64,000 nt of DNA, from the NCBI RefSeq assembly GCF_010977555.1, contig NZ_CP048815.1, positions 4,766,501-4,830,500 of the forward strand, read 5' to 3'. This stretch comes from Caulobacter rhizosphaerae. GTDB taxonomy: Bacteria > Pseudomonadota > Alphaproteobacteria > Caulobacterales > Caulobacteraceae. The notes below the pieces were generated by a model. That model had not been told where the DNA came from and did not search any database. It was given only the letters and a program-made list of their open reading frames with translations. This document shows positions 40,310-48,476 of this stretch, one piece after another. The first letter of the stretch is position 1. Each line of letters begins with the position of its first letter. A program made the translations under genes and the position numbers.

Positions 40310-40840
40310 TCACTTGGCCTTCAATACATGGAAGACCGGCTCGCCCCAGTCGAACTTCCACTGGTCGTAGCGGTAACTGGTGACGAGTTGCGCGGCCTCT
40401 ACGGGAATATCGAACACGTGGTCGACGTCGGAACTCGCGCCCATCGCCTTCTGCTTTGCAAGCAGCCTGTCGCGGATCGTCAGGATTTCCGCCGGGAGCT
40501 CACCTGAAGTCTCCAAGTTGAGGGGACCATCACCCGCAAAATGCGAGATCGACCAGACCTTGCGACCGGCGTTGAACAGCGTTGCGTCGCTGAACATCAC
40601 GCCCTCATGGATATGACAGCCGATCACCGTCGCTTCGGCCGAAAGCGCCGCCAGACGCTTGTCAGAGACGTACTCAAAATCGTTGGCGAACAGGATGATC
40701 CACTTGTTCGGCAACTCAGCCAATGAGAACGGCTCCTCTTGCGCCTCGTCCACCTCGTCGGTGGCGGTCATGCGCAGGCGATGCAGGCATTCTGTTCGGT
40801 CGAGACCGTTGAAGCCAATCCAAGAAATATCAAATCCCAT
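40310..40840 (-). CDS. Hypothetical protein, 176 residues
   Basis: The frame opens MGFDISWIGFNGLDRTECLH. It contains PNKWIILFANDFEYVSDKRL, GCHIHEGVMFSDATLF and a C-terminal YRYDQWKFDWGEPVFHVL, an aromatic-rich composition unlike most neighbours. GC content is visibly lower than in adjacent genes, which is compatible with recent transfer but not proof of it. No signal peptide or membrane segment is present. The ATG at 40840 is preferred because the longer frame adds a short, low-quality leader. Family not recognised. It is divergent from the adenine deaminase gene. Confidence 0.7.
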   Translation of the reverse strand: MGFDISWIGFNGLDRTECLHRLRMTATDEVDEAQEEPFSLAELPNKWIILFANDFEYVSDKRLAALSAEATVIGCHIHEGVMFSDATLFNAGRKVWSISHFAGDGPLNLETSGELPAEILTIRDRLLAKQKAMGASSDVDHVFDIPVEAAQLVTSYRYDQWKFDWGEPVFHVLKAK

Positions 40841-40938
40841 GCCTGAATGGGTGTCACAGCTTGAGCGTGCGAACAAGCCGAAGGCGATGCGCAGGGTTCC
40901 GCCTTGACCGAGCCGTCGCTGCGGCCGATGGATTCGTC

Positions 40939-41958
40939 ATGACCGACACCGCCCTTGAAACCTTCGTCCGCGGCCTGCCCAAGGCCGAGTTGCACATGCA
41001 CATCGAAGGCAGCCTCGAACCCGAGCTGATGTTCGAGCTGGCCGCGCGCAACGGCGTGACCCTGCCGTTCAAGACGGTCGACGAGATCCGCGCCGCCTAC
41101 GCCTTTTCCAACCTGCAGGACTTCCTGGACATCTATTATCAGGGCGCGGGCGTGCTGCTGACGGCGGCCGACTTCAAGGACCTGGCCCTGGCCTATTTCC
41201 GCCGGCTGGCGGCCGACGGCGGGACCCATGCCGAGATCTTCTTCGACCCCCAGACCCACACCGACCGCGGCGTGGCCTTCGAGACGGTGATCGACGGCCT
41301 GGTCCAGGGCATGGAAGAGGCCGAGCGCACTCTGGGCGTGACCTCCAAGCTGATCCTCTGCTTCCTGCGCCACCTGGACGAGGCCTCGGCCTTCGCCACC
41401 CTGGAACAGGCCAAGCCGCACCTGTCCAGGATCGCCGGGGTGGGCCTGGACTCCTCGGAGGTCGGCCACCCGCCCGCCAAGTTCGCCCGTGTCATGCAGG
41501 CCGCACGCGACCTGGGCCTGAAGGTGGTGGCCCACGCCGGCGAGGAGGGCCCGCCGGCCTATGTCTGGGAGGCTGTCGACATCCTGGCCGTCGACCGCAT
41601 CGACCACGGCAACCGGGCGCTGGAGGACGACTGCCTGACCGCCCGCCTGGTGCAGGACGGGACGACCCTGACCGTGTGCCCGCTGTCGAACCTGAAGCTG
41701 TGCGGCGTGTCCGACCTGAAGGAGCACCCGCTGAAGCGCATGCTGAAGCTGGGCCTGAAGGCGACGGTCAATTCCGACGATCCGGCCTATTTCGGCGGCT
41801 ACCTGCTGGAGAACTACGTCCAGACGGCGGAAGCGGTTGGTCTGACGCGGGACGAGCTGGTGACCCTGGCCAAGAACAGCTTCACGGGGTCGTTCCTGGA
41901 CGAGGCGGAGAAGGCCCGGCGAGTGGCGGCGATCGACGCCTATGCGGCCGCGCACTGA
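40939..41958 (+). CDS. Adenine deaminase (adenosine-deaminase fold)
   Basis: The protein has 339 residues. Zinc ligands and catalytic residues of the amidohydrolase fold are visible: HMHIEGSLEPELMFELA near residue 18 (HxH), VAHAGEEGPP near 195 with the catalytic Glu, DRIDHGNRAL near 218, and NSDDPAYFGGYL near 275. The IEGSLEPELMF form is characteristic of the adenine deaminase subfamily rather than true adenosine deaminase. It converts adenine to hypoxanthine and ammonia in purine salvage. The ATG at 40939 matches the family start. A pair of inverted repeats begins ten bases after the stop codon. Confidence 0.9.
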   Translation: MTDTALETFVRGLPKAELHMHIEGSLEPELMFELAARNGVTLPFKTVDEIRAAYAFSNLQDFLDIYYQGAGVLLTAADFKDLALAYFRRLAADGGTHAEIFFDPQTHTDRGVAFETVIDGLVQGMEEAERTLGVTSKLILCFLRHLDEASAFATLEQAKPHLSRIAGVGLDSSEVGHPPAKFARVMQAARDLGLKVVAHAGEEGPPAYVWEAVDILAVDRIDHGNRALEDDCLTARLVQDGTTLTVCPLSNLKLCGVSDLKEHPLKRMLKLGLKATVNSDDPAYFGGYLLENYVQTAEAVGLTRDELVTLAKNSFTGSFLDEAEKARRVAAIDAYAAAH

Positions 41959-41967
41959 ATCTGAGGA

Positions 41968-42027
41968 CCCTCTCCCAAAGGGAGAGGGAGGGGCCCATCG
42001 CATCGCGATGGGAGGGTGAGGGGTTTA
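41968..42027 (+). repeat. 60-bp intergenic repeat, left copy of an inverted pair
   Basis: The unit runs from ACCCTCTCCCAAAGGGAGA to GGGAGGGTGAGGGGTT. The reverse complement of 42077-42136 is the same unit with scattered changes. The copies face each other across about 50 bases, as in BIME-type repeat pairs. Confidence 0.8.
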
Positions 42028-42076
42028 GACGCCCGACGGCGTGCCGGCAGGGCCTGAGTGAAATCGGATAGGGCGT

Positions 42077-42136
42077 AACCCCTCATCCTCCCACCGCCTC
42101 GCGGCGGGCCCCTCCTTCTCCCCGTGGGAGGAGGTG
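42077..42136 (-). repeat. 60-bp intergenic repeat, right copy of an inverted pair
   Basis: Reading the minus strand gives ACCTCCTCCCACGGGGAGAA through GGGAGGATGAGGGGTT, matching the left copy in order and length. Internal hairpins (CGCCGCGAGGCGG here, CATCGCATCGCGATG in the left copy) differ in sequence but keep their symmetry. Confidence 0.8.
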
Positions 42137-42137
42137 A

Positions 42138-43121
42138 TTACAGCGCTTTCCTCACCGCTTCCGCCAGTTCATCCAGCTCGGCGATGCCCAGGTCGGCGTG
42201 GAACGGCAGGCTGAGCACAGACTTGGCCAGGCGGTCGGCCACCGGGGTCTGGTCGCGGATGACGACGCCCGGGCCGACCGGGTTGGTGGCGTAGCCCATC
42301 TCGGCCAGACGCGCGGCGACGAGCGGGGCGGTTCCTTCAGGCAGACTGACGACCCAGGCGTCGGACACCCAGCTCATCCCCCAGCCCGGCTGGAAGCCGA
42401 TCCGGGCGCCCAGCAGCAGCATGCGCAGGCGCTGGGCGGCGGTGGCCAGGCGCAGGCGCTGGCCCGACCAGCCCTCGAGGCCGGCGTCGCCGACAAAGGC
42501 CGGCGCCTCGAGCCTGGCGATGAAGTCGGCGTCCTGGCTGGCCACGAACACCCCGCGGCCGCAGGGCAGGCCGACGATCACCGGAACCGGGGCTTCCATG
42601 ATCACGTCGAAGCCGTCAGTGGCGTCGACTACGATCGGCAGGCCGGTCTCGCGCTGGAAGGCCGCCCAGGCGGTCATGTCCGGGGCGCGGCCGAAGGCGC
42701 AGGTGGGGACGATGGCCTCGATCGGCGGCGGGGCCTCGCCGAGGCGCTCGCGCAGGTGGGCCGGGTCGAACATCCAGCTGCAGGGATCCACGTCGACCAG
42801 CCAGGGCCGCAGGCCGGCGCCGACGATGGCTTCAAGCGTGGCCGCCGAGGCCAGGGCCGGGACGATGCAGACCCCGCCGCGACGAACGCCCGAGGCGACG
42901 AGGGCGGCGGTCAGGGCGGCGACGCGGGTGGCGACGGCGCGGACGGCGGTGGGGCGGTCGAAACGGTCGGCCAGCCGGGCGTCAAGGCCCGAGGCCAGGC
43001 CCTGTCGCAGCACCTTCTCCACGGCGGCGAAGTCCTGCGGGACGCCGGCGGCGGCCAGGGCCGCCTCGGCCTTGGCCTGCCTGCGGGCTTCCGGCGACAC
43101 TTTGGGGAGGGCTTGCATCAC
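42138..43121 (-). CDS. Degenerate DegT/DnrJ/EryC1-family PLP-fold protein
   Basis: The protein has 327 residues and resembles the sugar-aminotransferase fold. VRRGGVCIVPALASAATLEAIVGAG corresponds to the usual GDEVIVPAFTFVAT stretch, and VVDATDGF keeps the Asp that contacts PLP. The region that should carry the Schiff-base lysine reads VIVGLPCGRGVFVASQD, with no lysine. The N-terminal part is short (family members are about 370-400 residues). I infer a non-catalytic homologue or a protein with a changed role. ATGs at 43121 and 43118 are both possible. It lies alone downstream of an acyl-CoA ligase on the same strand. Confidence 0.75.
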   Translation of the reverse strand: MMQALPKVSPEARRQAKAEAALAAAGVPQDFAAVEKVLRQGLASGLDARLADRFDRPTAVRAVATRVAALTAALVASGVRRGGVCIVPALASAATLEAIVGAGLRPWLVDVDPCSWMFDPAHLRERLGEAPPPIEAIVPTCAFGRAPDMTAWAAFQRETGLPIVVDATDGFDVIMEAPVPVIVGLPCGRGVFVASQDADFIARLEAPAFVGDAGLEGWSGQRLRLATAAQRLRMLLLGARIGFQPGWGMSWVSDAWVVSLPEGTAPLVAARLAEMGYATNPVGPGVVIRDQTPVADRLAKSVLSLPFHADLGIAELDELAEAVRKAL

Positions 43122-43249
43122 ACGTCGCTTCCGAACAATCCGGCCCCGTCACGCAACGGCGCCGTTATGGTTAAGAGAACGTATCGAGTGACTCGGGGCC
43201 CCCGGATGCGGCGCGCCGTCGCGGCAGAAATGTGGCCGGAATCTTTGAC

Positions 43250-44809
43250 CTAGGCAGAAGCCGTCCACGCGTCGCGCAACTCGCGCTTCAGGACCTTGCC
43301 GATATGGCTGCGGGGCAGGGATTGGACGAGTTTCAGGTCGGCCAGCCGCTGGGTCTTACCAAGGCGAGCATTGACCCAGGACCTCAACCCGTCCGCGTCA
43401 ATTCGCCCTTCTCCTGGAGACTTGAGCGCCACGAAGGCCACCGGCGATTCGCCCCAGGCGTCGGAGGGCACGCCGACCACCGCCGCCTCGACCACGTCGG
43501 GGTGCTGGACGATCTGGGCCTCGATGTCGCTGGGATAGACGTTGAAGCCGCCGCTGATGATCATGTCCTTCTTGCGATCCATCAGGGTCAGGAAGCCGTC
43601 CTCGTCGAACCGGCCGACGTCGCCGGTGCGGATGAAGCTGAGACCCTCGGGCGAGATCCAGGTCGCCTCGGCGGTCTTGCCGGGCTGGCCGTGATAGCCG
43701 TTCATCATGCCGGCCGAGCGGCCGACGATCTCGCCGACCACGCCGGGCCCCACCTCCACGCCGTCCTCATCGATCAGCCGGATGTCGTGACCCGGCGCAG
43801 GGCGGCCCACCGTGTGCAGCTTGTCCGGATGTTCGTGGGCCATCAGGATGCAGGTGCCGCCGCCCTCGGTCATGCCGAAATACTCGACCAGCCCGCCGGG
43901 CCAGCGCGCCAGGACCTGGGCCTTCAGCTCAGCCGCGAACGGCGCGCTGGTGCAGAACTTCAGCTGGGTCGACGACAGGTCGAAGTCGCCGAAGTCGGGA
44001 CGGTCCATCAGCCGTCTGTACTGCACCGGCACCAGCATGGTGTGGGTCATGCGGTGCTTCTGGGCCAGTTCGAGGTACTTGCCGGCGTCGAACTTCCTCA
44101 TCAGCACCACGGTCCCGCCGCCGGCCAGGGTGGGGAAGAAGCAGACCAGGGTGGTGTTGGAATAGAGCGGGGTCGACAGCAGGGTGACGGCCTCGGCGCC
44201 GTAGCCCACCGCGTCGCCGCGGAACACGTGCTTCCAGCGCATGCCGTGCGACTGGACGATACCCTTGGGCGCGCCCGTGGTGCCGCTGGAATAGATGATG
44301 TTGAACGGGTCGTCGGGGGCGATCGTCACCGCGGCCGGAACCGCGCCGACCGGGGCCAGCCAGGCGTCGAAGGCCTCGGCGAAGCCCGAGCCGTCCAGGG
44401 CGACCTGGCGCACGGCGATCGGGGCGCCGGCCTGGGCCTCGGCCGCGCCGGCGTCCAGGAACACCCGTCGCGCGCCGCAGTCGGCGACCATGCCGGCGAT
44501 GGCTTCGGGCGTGGAGGACGGAGCCAGGGGCGCGACGGCGACGCCGGCCCGTAGGGCGCCCAGGAACAGCGCCGCGTAGGGAATCGACGACAGGGCGCAG
44601 ACCGCGACCGCTTCGCCCTGCCCGACTCCATCACGCTGCAGGGCGGCGGCGACCCGGTCGGCCAGGGCGTCGAACTGGGCGTAGGTCACCGCCTCGCCGG
44701 TTTCCATGATGACGGCGGGATGATCGGGGGAGTCCGCCGCCCGCAGCCGCAGGATGTCGCCCATCACGCCGCAGTCGGCGGTGATCATATCGACGATGGT
44801 AGGGGACAT
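43250..44809 (-). CDS. AMP-dependent acyl-CoA synthetase/ligase
   Basis: The protein has 519 residues of the ANL superfamily. The AMP-binding P-loop IIYSSGTTGAPKG lies near residue 160, the adenine-binding MTEGGG near 290, and the hinge TGDVGRFDEDGFLTLMDRKKDMI near 385. The catalytic lysine is in SHIGKVLKRELRD near the C-terminus. It activates an aliphatic or aromatic carboxylic acid as the acyl-CoA; the chain length cannot be read. The FadB-like enzyme lies upstream on the same strand and may use its product. A pair of inverted 31-base repeats follows the start region at 44831-44921. Confidence 0.92.
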   Translation of the reverse strand: MSPTIVDMITADCGVMGDILRLRAADSPDHPAVIMETGEAVTYAQFDALADRVAAALQRDGVGQGEAVAVCALSSIPYAALFLGALRAGVAVAPLAPSSTPEAIAGMVADCGARRVFLDAGAAEAQAGAPIAVRQVALDGSGFAEAFDAWLAPVGAVPAAVTIAPDDPFNIIYSSGTTGAPKGIVQSHGMRWKHVFRGDAVGYGAEAVTLLSTPLYSNTTLVCFFPTLAGGGTVVLMRKFDAGKYLELAQKHRMTHTMLVPVQYRRLMDRPDFGDFDLSSTQLKFCTSAPFAAELKAQVLARWPGGLVEYFGMTEGGGTCILMAHEHPDKLHTVGRPAPGHDIRLIDEDGVEVGPGVVGEIVGRSAGMMNGYHGQPGKTAEATWISPEGLSFIRTGDVGRFDEDGFLTLMDRKKDMIISGGFNVYPSDIEAQIVQHPDVVEAAVVGVPSDAWGESPVAFVALKSPGEGRIDADGLRSWVNARLGKTQRLADLKLVQSLPRSHIGKVLKRELRDAWTASA

Positions 44810-44830
44810 ACAGCAAGCTCCGAGGGATCG

Positions 44831-44861
44831 CCCTTGTCCTTCGACAGGCTCAGGATGAGGG
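44831..44861. repeat. 31-bp palindromic repeat (family CCTCATCCTGAGC), left copy
   Basis: The unit reads CCCTTGTCCTTCGACAGG then CTCAGGATGAGGG. The inverted copy is at 44891-44921, and the same family appears at 58657-58685 and 58714-58742. Confidence 0.8.
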
Positions 44862-44890
44862 CTACTTTAGCTCAACGTCGGCAGTCAAAA

Positions 44891-44921
44891 CCCTCATCCT
44901 GAGCTTGTCGCAGGACGAGGG
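44891..44921. repeat. 31-bp palindromic repeat (family CCTCATCCTGAGC), right copy
   Basis: The unit reads CCCTCATCCTGAGC then TTGTCGCAGGACGAGGG, the reverse complement of the left copy with a few changes. It lies 15 bases downstream of the FadB-like stop codon, so it may act as its terminator. Confidence 0.8.
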
Positions 44922-44935
44922 TTTTGCACCGATCC

Positions 44936-47014
44936 TCAGGCGTCCTTGAACCCCTTGCCCTCGGCGACAAGGCGCTCCAGCAGGGCCGAGGGCTTGAAGT
45001 CGTCGCCGTGCTGCTCCTGGAACGCCTTCATCCCGGCCAGCACCTTGTCCAGGCCCACCAGTTCGCCCCAGAACATCGGGCCGCCGGTATAGACTGGCCA
45101 GCCGTAGCCGTTGATCCACACCGTATCGATGTCCGACGCCCGGATCGCCTTGCCCTCCTCCAGGATCTTGGCGCCTTCGTTGACCATCGGGTACAGGCAG
45201 CGCTCCAGGATTTCCTGGTCGCTGATCTGGCGACGCTGGATCTGGCGCTTCTCGGCGAAGTCGAGAATGACCTTCTCCACCTCGGCCGAGGGCTTGGCGA
45301 CCCGGTTCTCGTCGTAGTCGTAGAAGCCCTTGCCGTTCTTCTGGCCGCGGCGATCCATCTCGCACAGCACCTCGCGGATAGTGGACGAGGAGGTCTTGGC
45401 CGGGTCCCAACCGATGTCGAGGCCGGCTAGGTCGCTCATCGCGAACGGCCCCATCGGCAGGCCGAAGTCGTAGAGCACGCGGTCGACGTCCCACGGCATC
45501 GCGCCTTCCAGGATCAGACTCATGGCCTCGCGCTGGCGCTGGGCCAGCATGCGGTTGCCGACGAAGCCGTGGCAGTTGCCGACCAGCACCGCGACCTTGC
45601 CGATCGTCTTGCCGATCTGCATCGAGGTGGCGATCACCGACTTGTCGGTCTTGGCGCCGCGCACGATCTCCAGCAGGCGCATGACATTGGCCGGCGAGAA
45701 GAAATGCAGGCCGATCACGCTTTCCGGGCGGCTGGTCGAGGCGGCGATCACATCGATGTCGAGGTACGAGGTGTTGGAGGCCAGGATCGCGCCGGGCTTG
45801 GCGATCCTGTCCAGCTTGCCGAACACCTCCTGCTTGATCTCCATCAGCTCGAACACGGCCTCGATGATCAGGTCACAGTCGGCCAGGTCCTCCAGGTTCA
45901 TCGACGGGGTCAGCAGACCCATGCGCTTTTCGACGTCGGCTTCCGTCAGCCGGCCCTTCTTGGCGGTGTTCTCGTAGTTCCTGCGGATCACCCCGACGCC
46001 GCGATCCAGGTTCTCCGCCTTGGCCTCGATGATCGTCACCGGGATGCCGGCGTTGAGGAAGTTCATCGAGATGCCGCCGCCCATGGTGCCGGCCCCGATC
46101 ACCCCGACCTTCCTGACCGGGATGATCGGGGTGTCGTCGGGCACGTCGGGGATCTTGGCGGCCTGGCGCTCGGCGAAGAATGCGTGACGCTGGGCGGCCG
46201 ACTGGCTGCCGCTCATCAGTTCCATGAACAGCTTGCGCTCGAGCTTCAGCCCCTCGTCGAACGGCAGGTTCACCGACGCCTCGACGCACTGGATATTGTA
46301 CTCTGGAGCCTTGAAGCCGCGGAACTTGCGGGCGTTGGCCTTGCGGAACTCGCTGAAGATCTCGGGCTTGCCGCGCGCGGCCTCGACCTTGGCGTTCTGG
46401 TCGCGGATGCGGGTCAGGGGCTTGTCCTCGGCCAGCACCACCCGGGCGAAGGCGATGGCCCCGTCGCGCAGGGCGCCTTCCTCGACGATCGAGTCGAACA
46501 GGCCCATGGCCAGGGCGGCCTTGGCCGGCACGTGCTGGCCGGTGGTGACCATCTCGAGCGCCTTCTCGACGCCGACGACGCGCGGCAGGCGCTGGGTGCC
46601 CCCCGCGCCGGGCAGCAGGCCGATGTTCACTTCGGGCAGGCCCGCCTTGGCCGAGGGGACGGCGACGCGGTAGTGCGCCACCAGCGCCACCTCCAGCCCG
46701 CCGCCCAGCACCGTGCCGTGGATCGCGGCGACCACCGGCTTGGGCGCGTTCTCGATGACGTCCTGCACCTCCTGCAGCGACGGCCCCGTCATGGCCTTGC
46801 CGAACTCGGTGATGTCGGCGCCGGCGATGAAGGTCTTGCCTTGGCAGATCAGCACGATGGCCTTGACCGCCGGATCGGCGATCGCCTGCTCGAACGCGCC
46901 CTTCAGCCCCTCGCGCACGGCCGCCGACAGGGCGTTGACCGGCGGCGAGTTGAGCGTGACGACGCCGATGTCGCCTTCGACGGTCAGATCCGTGACGTTG
47001 TTGATCGCGGTCAT
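44936..47014 (-). CDS. FadB-like bifunctional enoyl-CoA hydratase/3-hydroxyacyl-CoA dehydrogenase
   Basis: The protein has 692 residues. The crotonase domain (1 to about 190) has GKTFIAGADITEF near 60 and the two catalytic glutamates in GGGLEVAL and LPEVNIGLLPGAGGTQRLPR. The dehydrogenase part from about 290 has the NAD motif VIGAGTMGGGISMNF and the catalytic His in IGLHFFSPANVM near 430. Together they carry out two steps of fatty-acid beta-oxidation. The ATG at 47014 fits the family and has GGGGTGAAG upstream. The operator-like GAAC-N4-GTTTG at 47050-47067 resembles the one before the SDR gene. Confidence 0.93.
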   Translation of the reverse strand: MTAINNVTDLTVEGDIGVVTLNSPPVNALSAAVREGLKGAFEQAIADPAVKAIVLICQGKTFIAGADITEFGKAMTGPSLQEVQDVIENAPKPVVAAIHGTVLGGGLEVALVAHYRVAVPSAKAGLPEVNIGLLPGAGGTQRLPRVVGVEKALEMVTTGQHVPAKAALAMGLFDSIVEEGALRDGAIAFARVVLAEDKPLTRIRDQNAKVEAARGKPEIFSEFRKANARKFRGFKAPEYNIQCVEASVNLPFDEGLKLERKLFMELMSGSQSAAQRHAFFAERQAAKIPDVPDDTPIIPVRKVGVIGAGTMGGGISMNFLNAGIPVTIIEAKAENLDRGVGVIRRNYENTAKKGRLTEADVEKRMGLLTPSMNLEDLADCDLIIEAVFELMEIKQEVFGKLDRIAKPGAILASNTSYLDIDVIAASTSRPESVIGLHFFSPANVMRLLEIVRGAKTDKSVIATSMQIGKTIGKVAVLVGNCHGFVGNRMLAQRQREAMSLILEGAMPWDVDRVLYDFGLPMGPFAMSDLAGLDIGWDPAKTSSSTIREVLCEMDRRGQKNGKGFYDYDENRVAKPSAEVEKVILDFAEKRQIQRRQISDQEILERCLYPMVNEGAKILEEGKAIRASDIDTVWINGYGWPVYTGGPMFWGELVGLDKVLAGMKAFQEQHGDDFKPSALLERLVAEGKGFKDA

Positions 47015-47049
47015 GGCGTGCTTCACCCCTGAGATTGGCGTTTCTTGCG

Positions 47050-47067
47050 TTTGAACGATTGTTTGAA
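47050..47067. promoter_or_regulatory. AAAC-N4-GTT-type element upstream of the FadB-like gene
   Basis: TTGAAC-GATT-GTTTGAA lies about 40 bases upstream of the FadB-like ATG. Reverse-complemented, it shares TTCAAACAA-N2-GTT with the element before the SDR gene (11690-11701). The pattern is like TetR/PsrA-type operators (inference). Confidence 0.4.
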
Positions 47068-47141
47068 GCAACCCTGCACGAGCCGTCGCCGAAGTCCAGA
47101 GGTCCGTCGCGTCACGGGCGTTTGGAGGGCGGCCCAACCCC

Positions 47142-48368
47142 CTACGCGTCGCTCTCCGTCAGCGCCGCATAGACCAGCGTCCGCAGCTCGCGCCGGATCG
47201 GATAGGCCGAGGACGGGATCAACTGCGTCATGAACACCACCGCCAGGTCCTCGACCGGGTCGATCCAGAAGGCCGTGGAGGCCATGCCGCCCCAGAAATA
47301 TTCGCCCAGCGACCCCAGGTTCCGGGTCCGCGCCTGGTCGACGGTCATGGCGAAGCCCAGGCCGAAGCCCAGCCCCTCGAACACCGTCTCGCTGAACAGC
47401 GAGCGGGACATCTCCGTCAGCTCCCGCCCACCCGGCAGGTGGTTCAGGGTCATCAGCTTCAGGGTCTTGGGGCTGACGATCCGCGCCCCGTCCAGCTCGC
47501 CGCCGTTCAGCAGCATGCGGCAGAACCGCATATAGTCGTCGGCCGTGGAGACCAGGCCGCCGCCGCCGGACTTCACCGACGGGTCGGAGAAGTAGCGGCT
47601 GGTGGCCGGATCGTCCTGCAGCACCACCTCGCCCTTGGGATTCAGGGTGTAGCAGGCCGTGAAGCGATGGCGCTGGCCTTCGGGCACGAAGAAGCCGGTG
47701 TCGACCATCTTCAGCGGGTCGAAGATCCGCGCCTTCAGGAACTGATCGAACGGTTGGCCGGAGATCACCTGCACCAGGTAGCCGAGCACGTCGGTGGCCA
47801 CCGAATAGTTCCAGGCCTCGCCCGGCGAGAATTCCAGCGGCACGGTTCCCAGCGTTTCGACGAAGGCCTCCAGTCCCCCTTCGCTGTCGACCCCGTCCAG
47901 CTTCAGCTTGCGATAGGCCGCGTCGACATTGGTGCGCTGCTGGAAGCCGTAGGTCAGGCCGGCGGTGTGGCGCAGCAGATCGAGGATCCGCATCGGCTGG
48001 TCGACGGCCCGGGTCATGAAGGCGCCCGCCCCCCCGGCCTGGAACACGCCAAGCTTCTTCCACGACGGGATGAACCGGTGCACCGGATCGTCCAGCGCGA
48101 CCTTGCCCTCCTCGACCAGCATCATGAAGGCGATCGAGGTGATCGGCTTGGTCATCGAATAGATGCGAAACAGGCTGTCGGCCTGCAGCGGCAGCCCGCG
48201 CTCCTTGTCCGCCGCACCTAGGATCGTCGTGTGCGCCAACTGGCCGCGACGCCAGACCTGGACCAGGGCGCAGGGCAGCTTCCCGGGCGCGACGTAGCGT
48301 TCCTGGATGAAGGCGTCGATGCGCTTCAATCGATCGGACGACAGGCCCACGGCCTCAGGCGTGCTCAA
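47142..48368 (-). CDS. Serine beta-lactamase/esterase VIII-type hydrolase
   Basis: The protein has 408 residues of the beta-lactamase/penicillin-binding fold. The SxxK motif is SMTK at residues 71-74. AWNYSVATDVLGYLV corresponds to the YxN-type element, and the third box is in the GSLGEYFWGGMAST region. The absence of a signal peptide suggests a cytoplasmic esterase of family VIII rather than a true beta-lactamase. The start is the TTG at 48368, strongly supported by AGGAGGA seven bases upstream; the frame is open much further upstream, but that part is antisense to the divergent kinase gene. Substrate unknown. Confidence 0.9.
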   Translation of the reverse strand: MSTPEAVGLSSDRLKRIDAFIQERYVAPGKLPCALVQVWRRGQLAHTTILGAADKERGLPLQADSLFRIYSMTKPITSIAFMMLVEEGKVALDDPVHRFIPSWKKLGVFQAGGAGAFMTRAVDQPMRILDLLRHTAGLTYGFQQRTNVDAAYRKLKLDGVDSEGGLEAFVETLGTVPLEFSPGEAWNYSVATDVLGYLVQVISGQPFDQFLKARIFDPLKMVDTGFFVPEGQRHRFTACYTLNPKGEVVLQDDPATSRYFSDPSVKSGGGGLVSTADDYMRFCRMLLNGGELDGARIVSPKTLKLMTLNHLPGGRELTEMSRSLFSETVFEGLGFGLGFAMTVDQARTRNLGSLGEYFWGGMASTAFWIDPVEDLAVVFMTQLIPSSAYPIRRELRTLVYAALTESDA

Positions 48369-48476
48369 GCGGTATTCCTCCTGCGTGCTGTTCTTGGCGA
48401 TGACCGAAGAGACGGTATGTCGCAACGCCTCCTTCACGCGATCATGCGCATATCGATTGAAAACCAGGGAATGGGG

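Noticed and set aside
40310..40840. Part of a mobile island because of lower GC content
   Set aside because: No integrase, tRNA junction or direct repeats flank it; composition alone is weak evidence.
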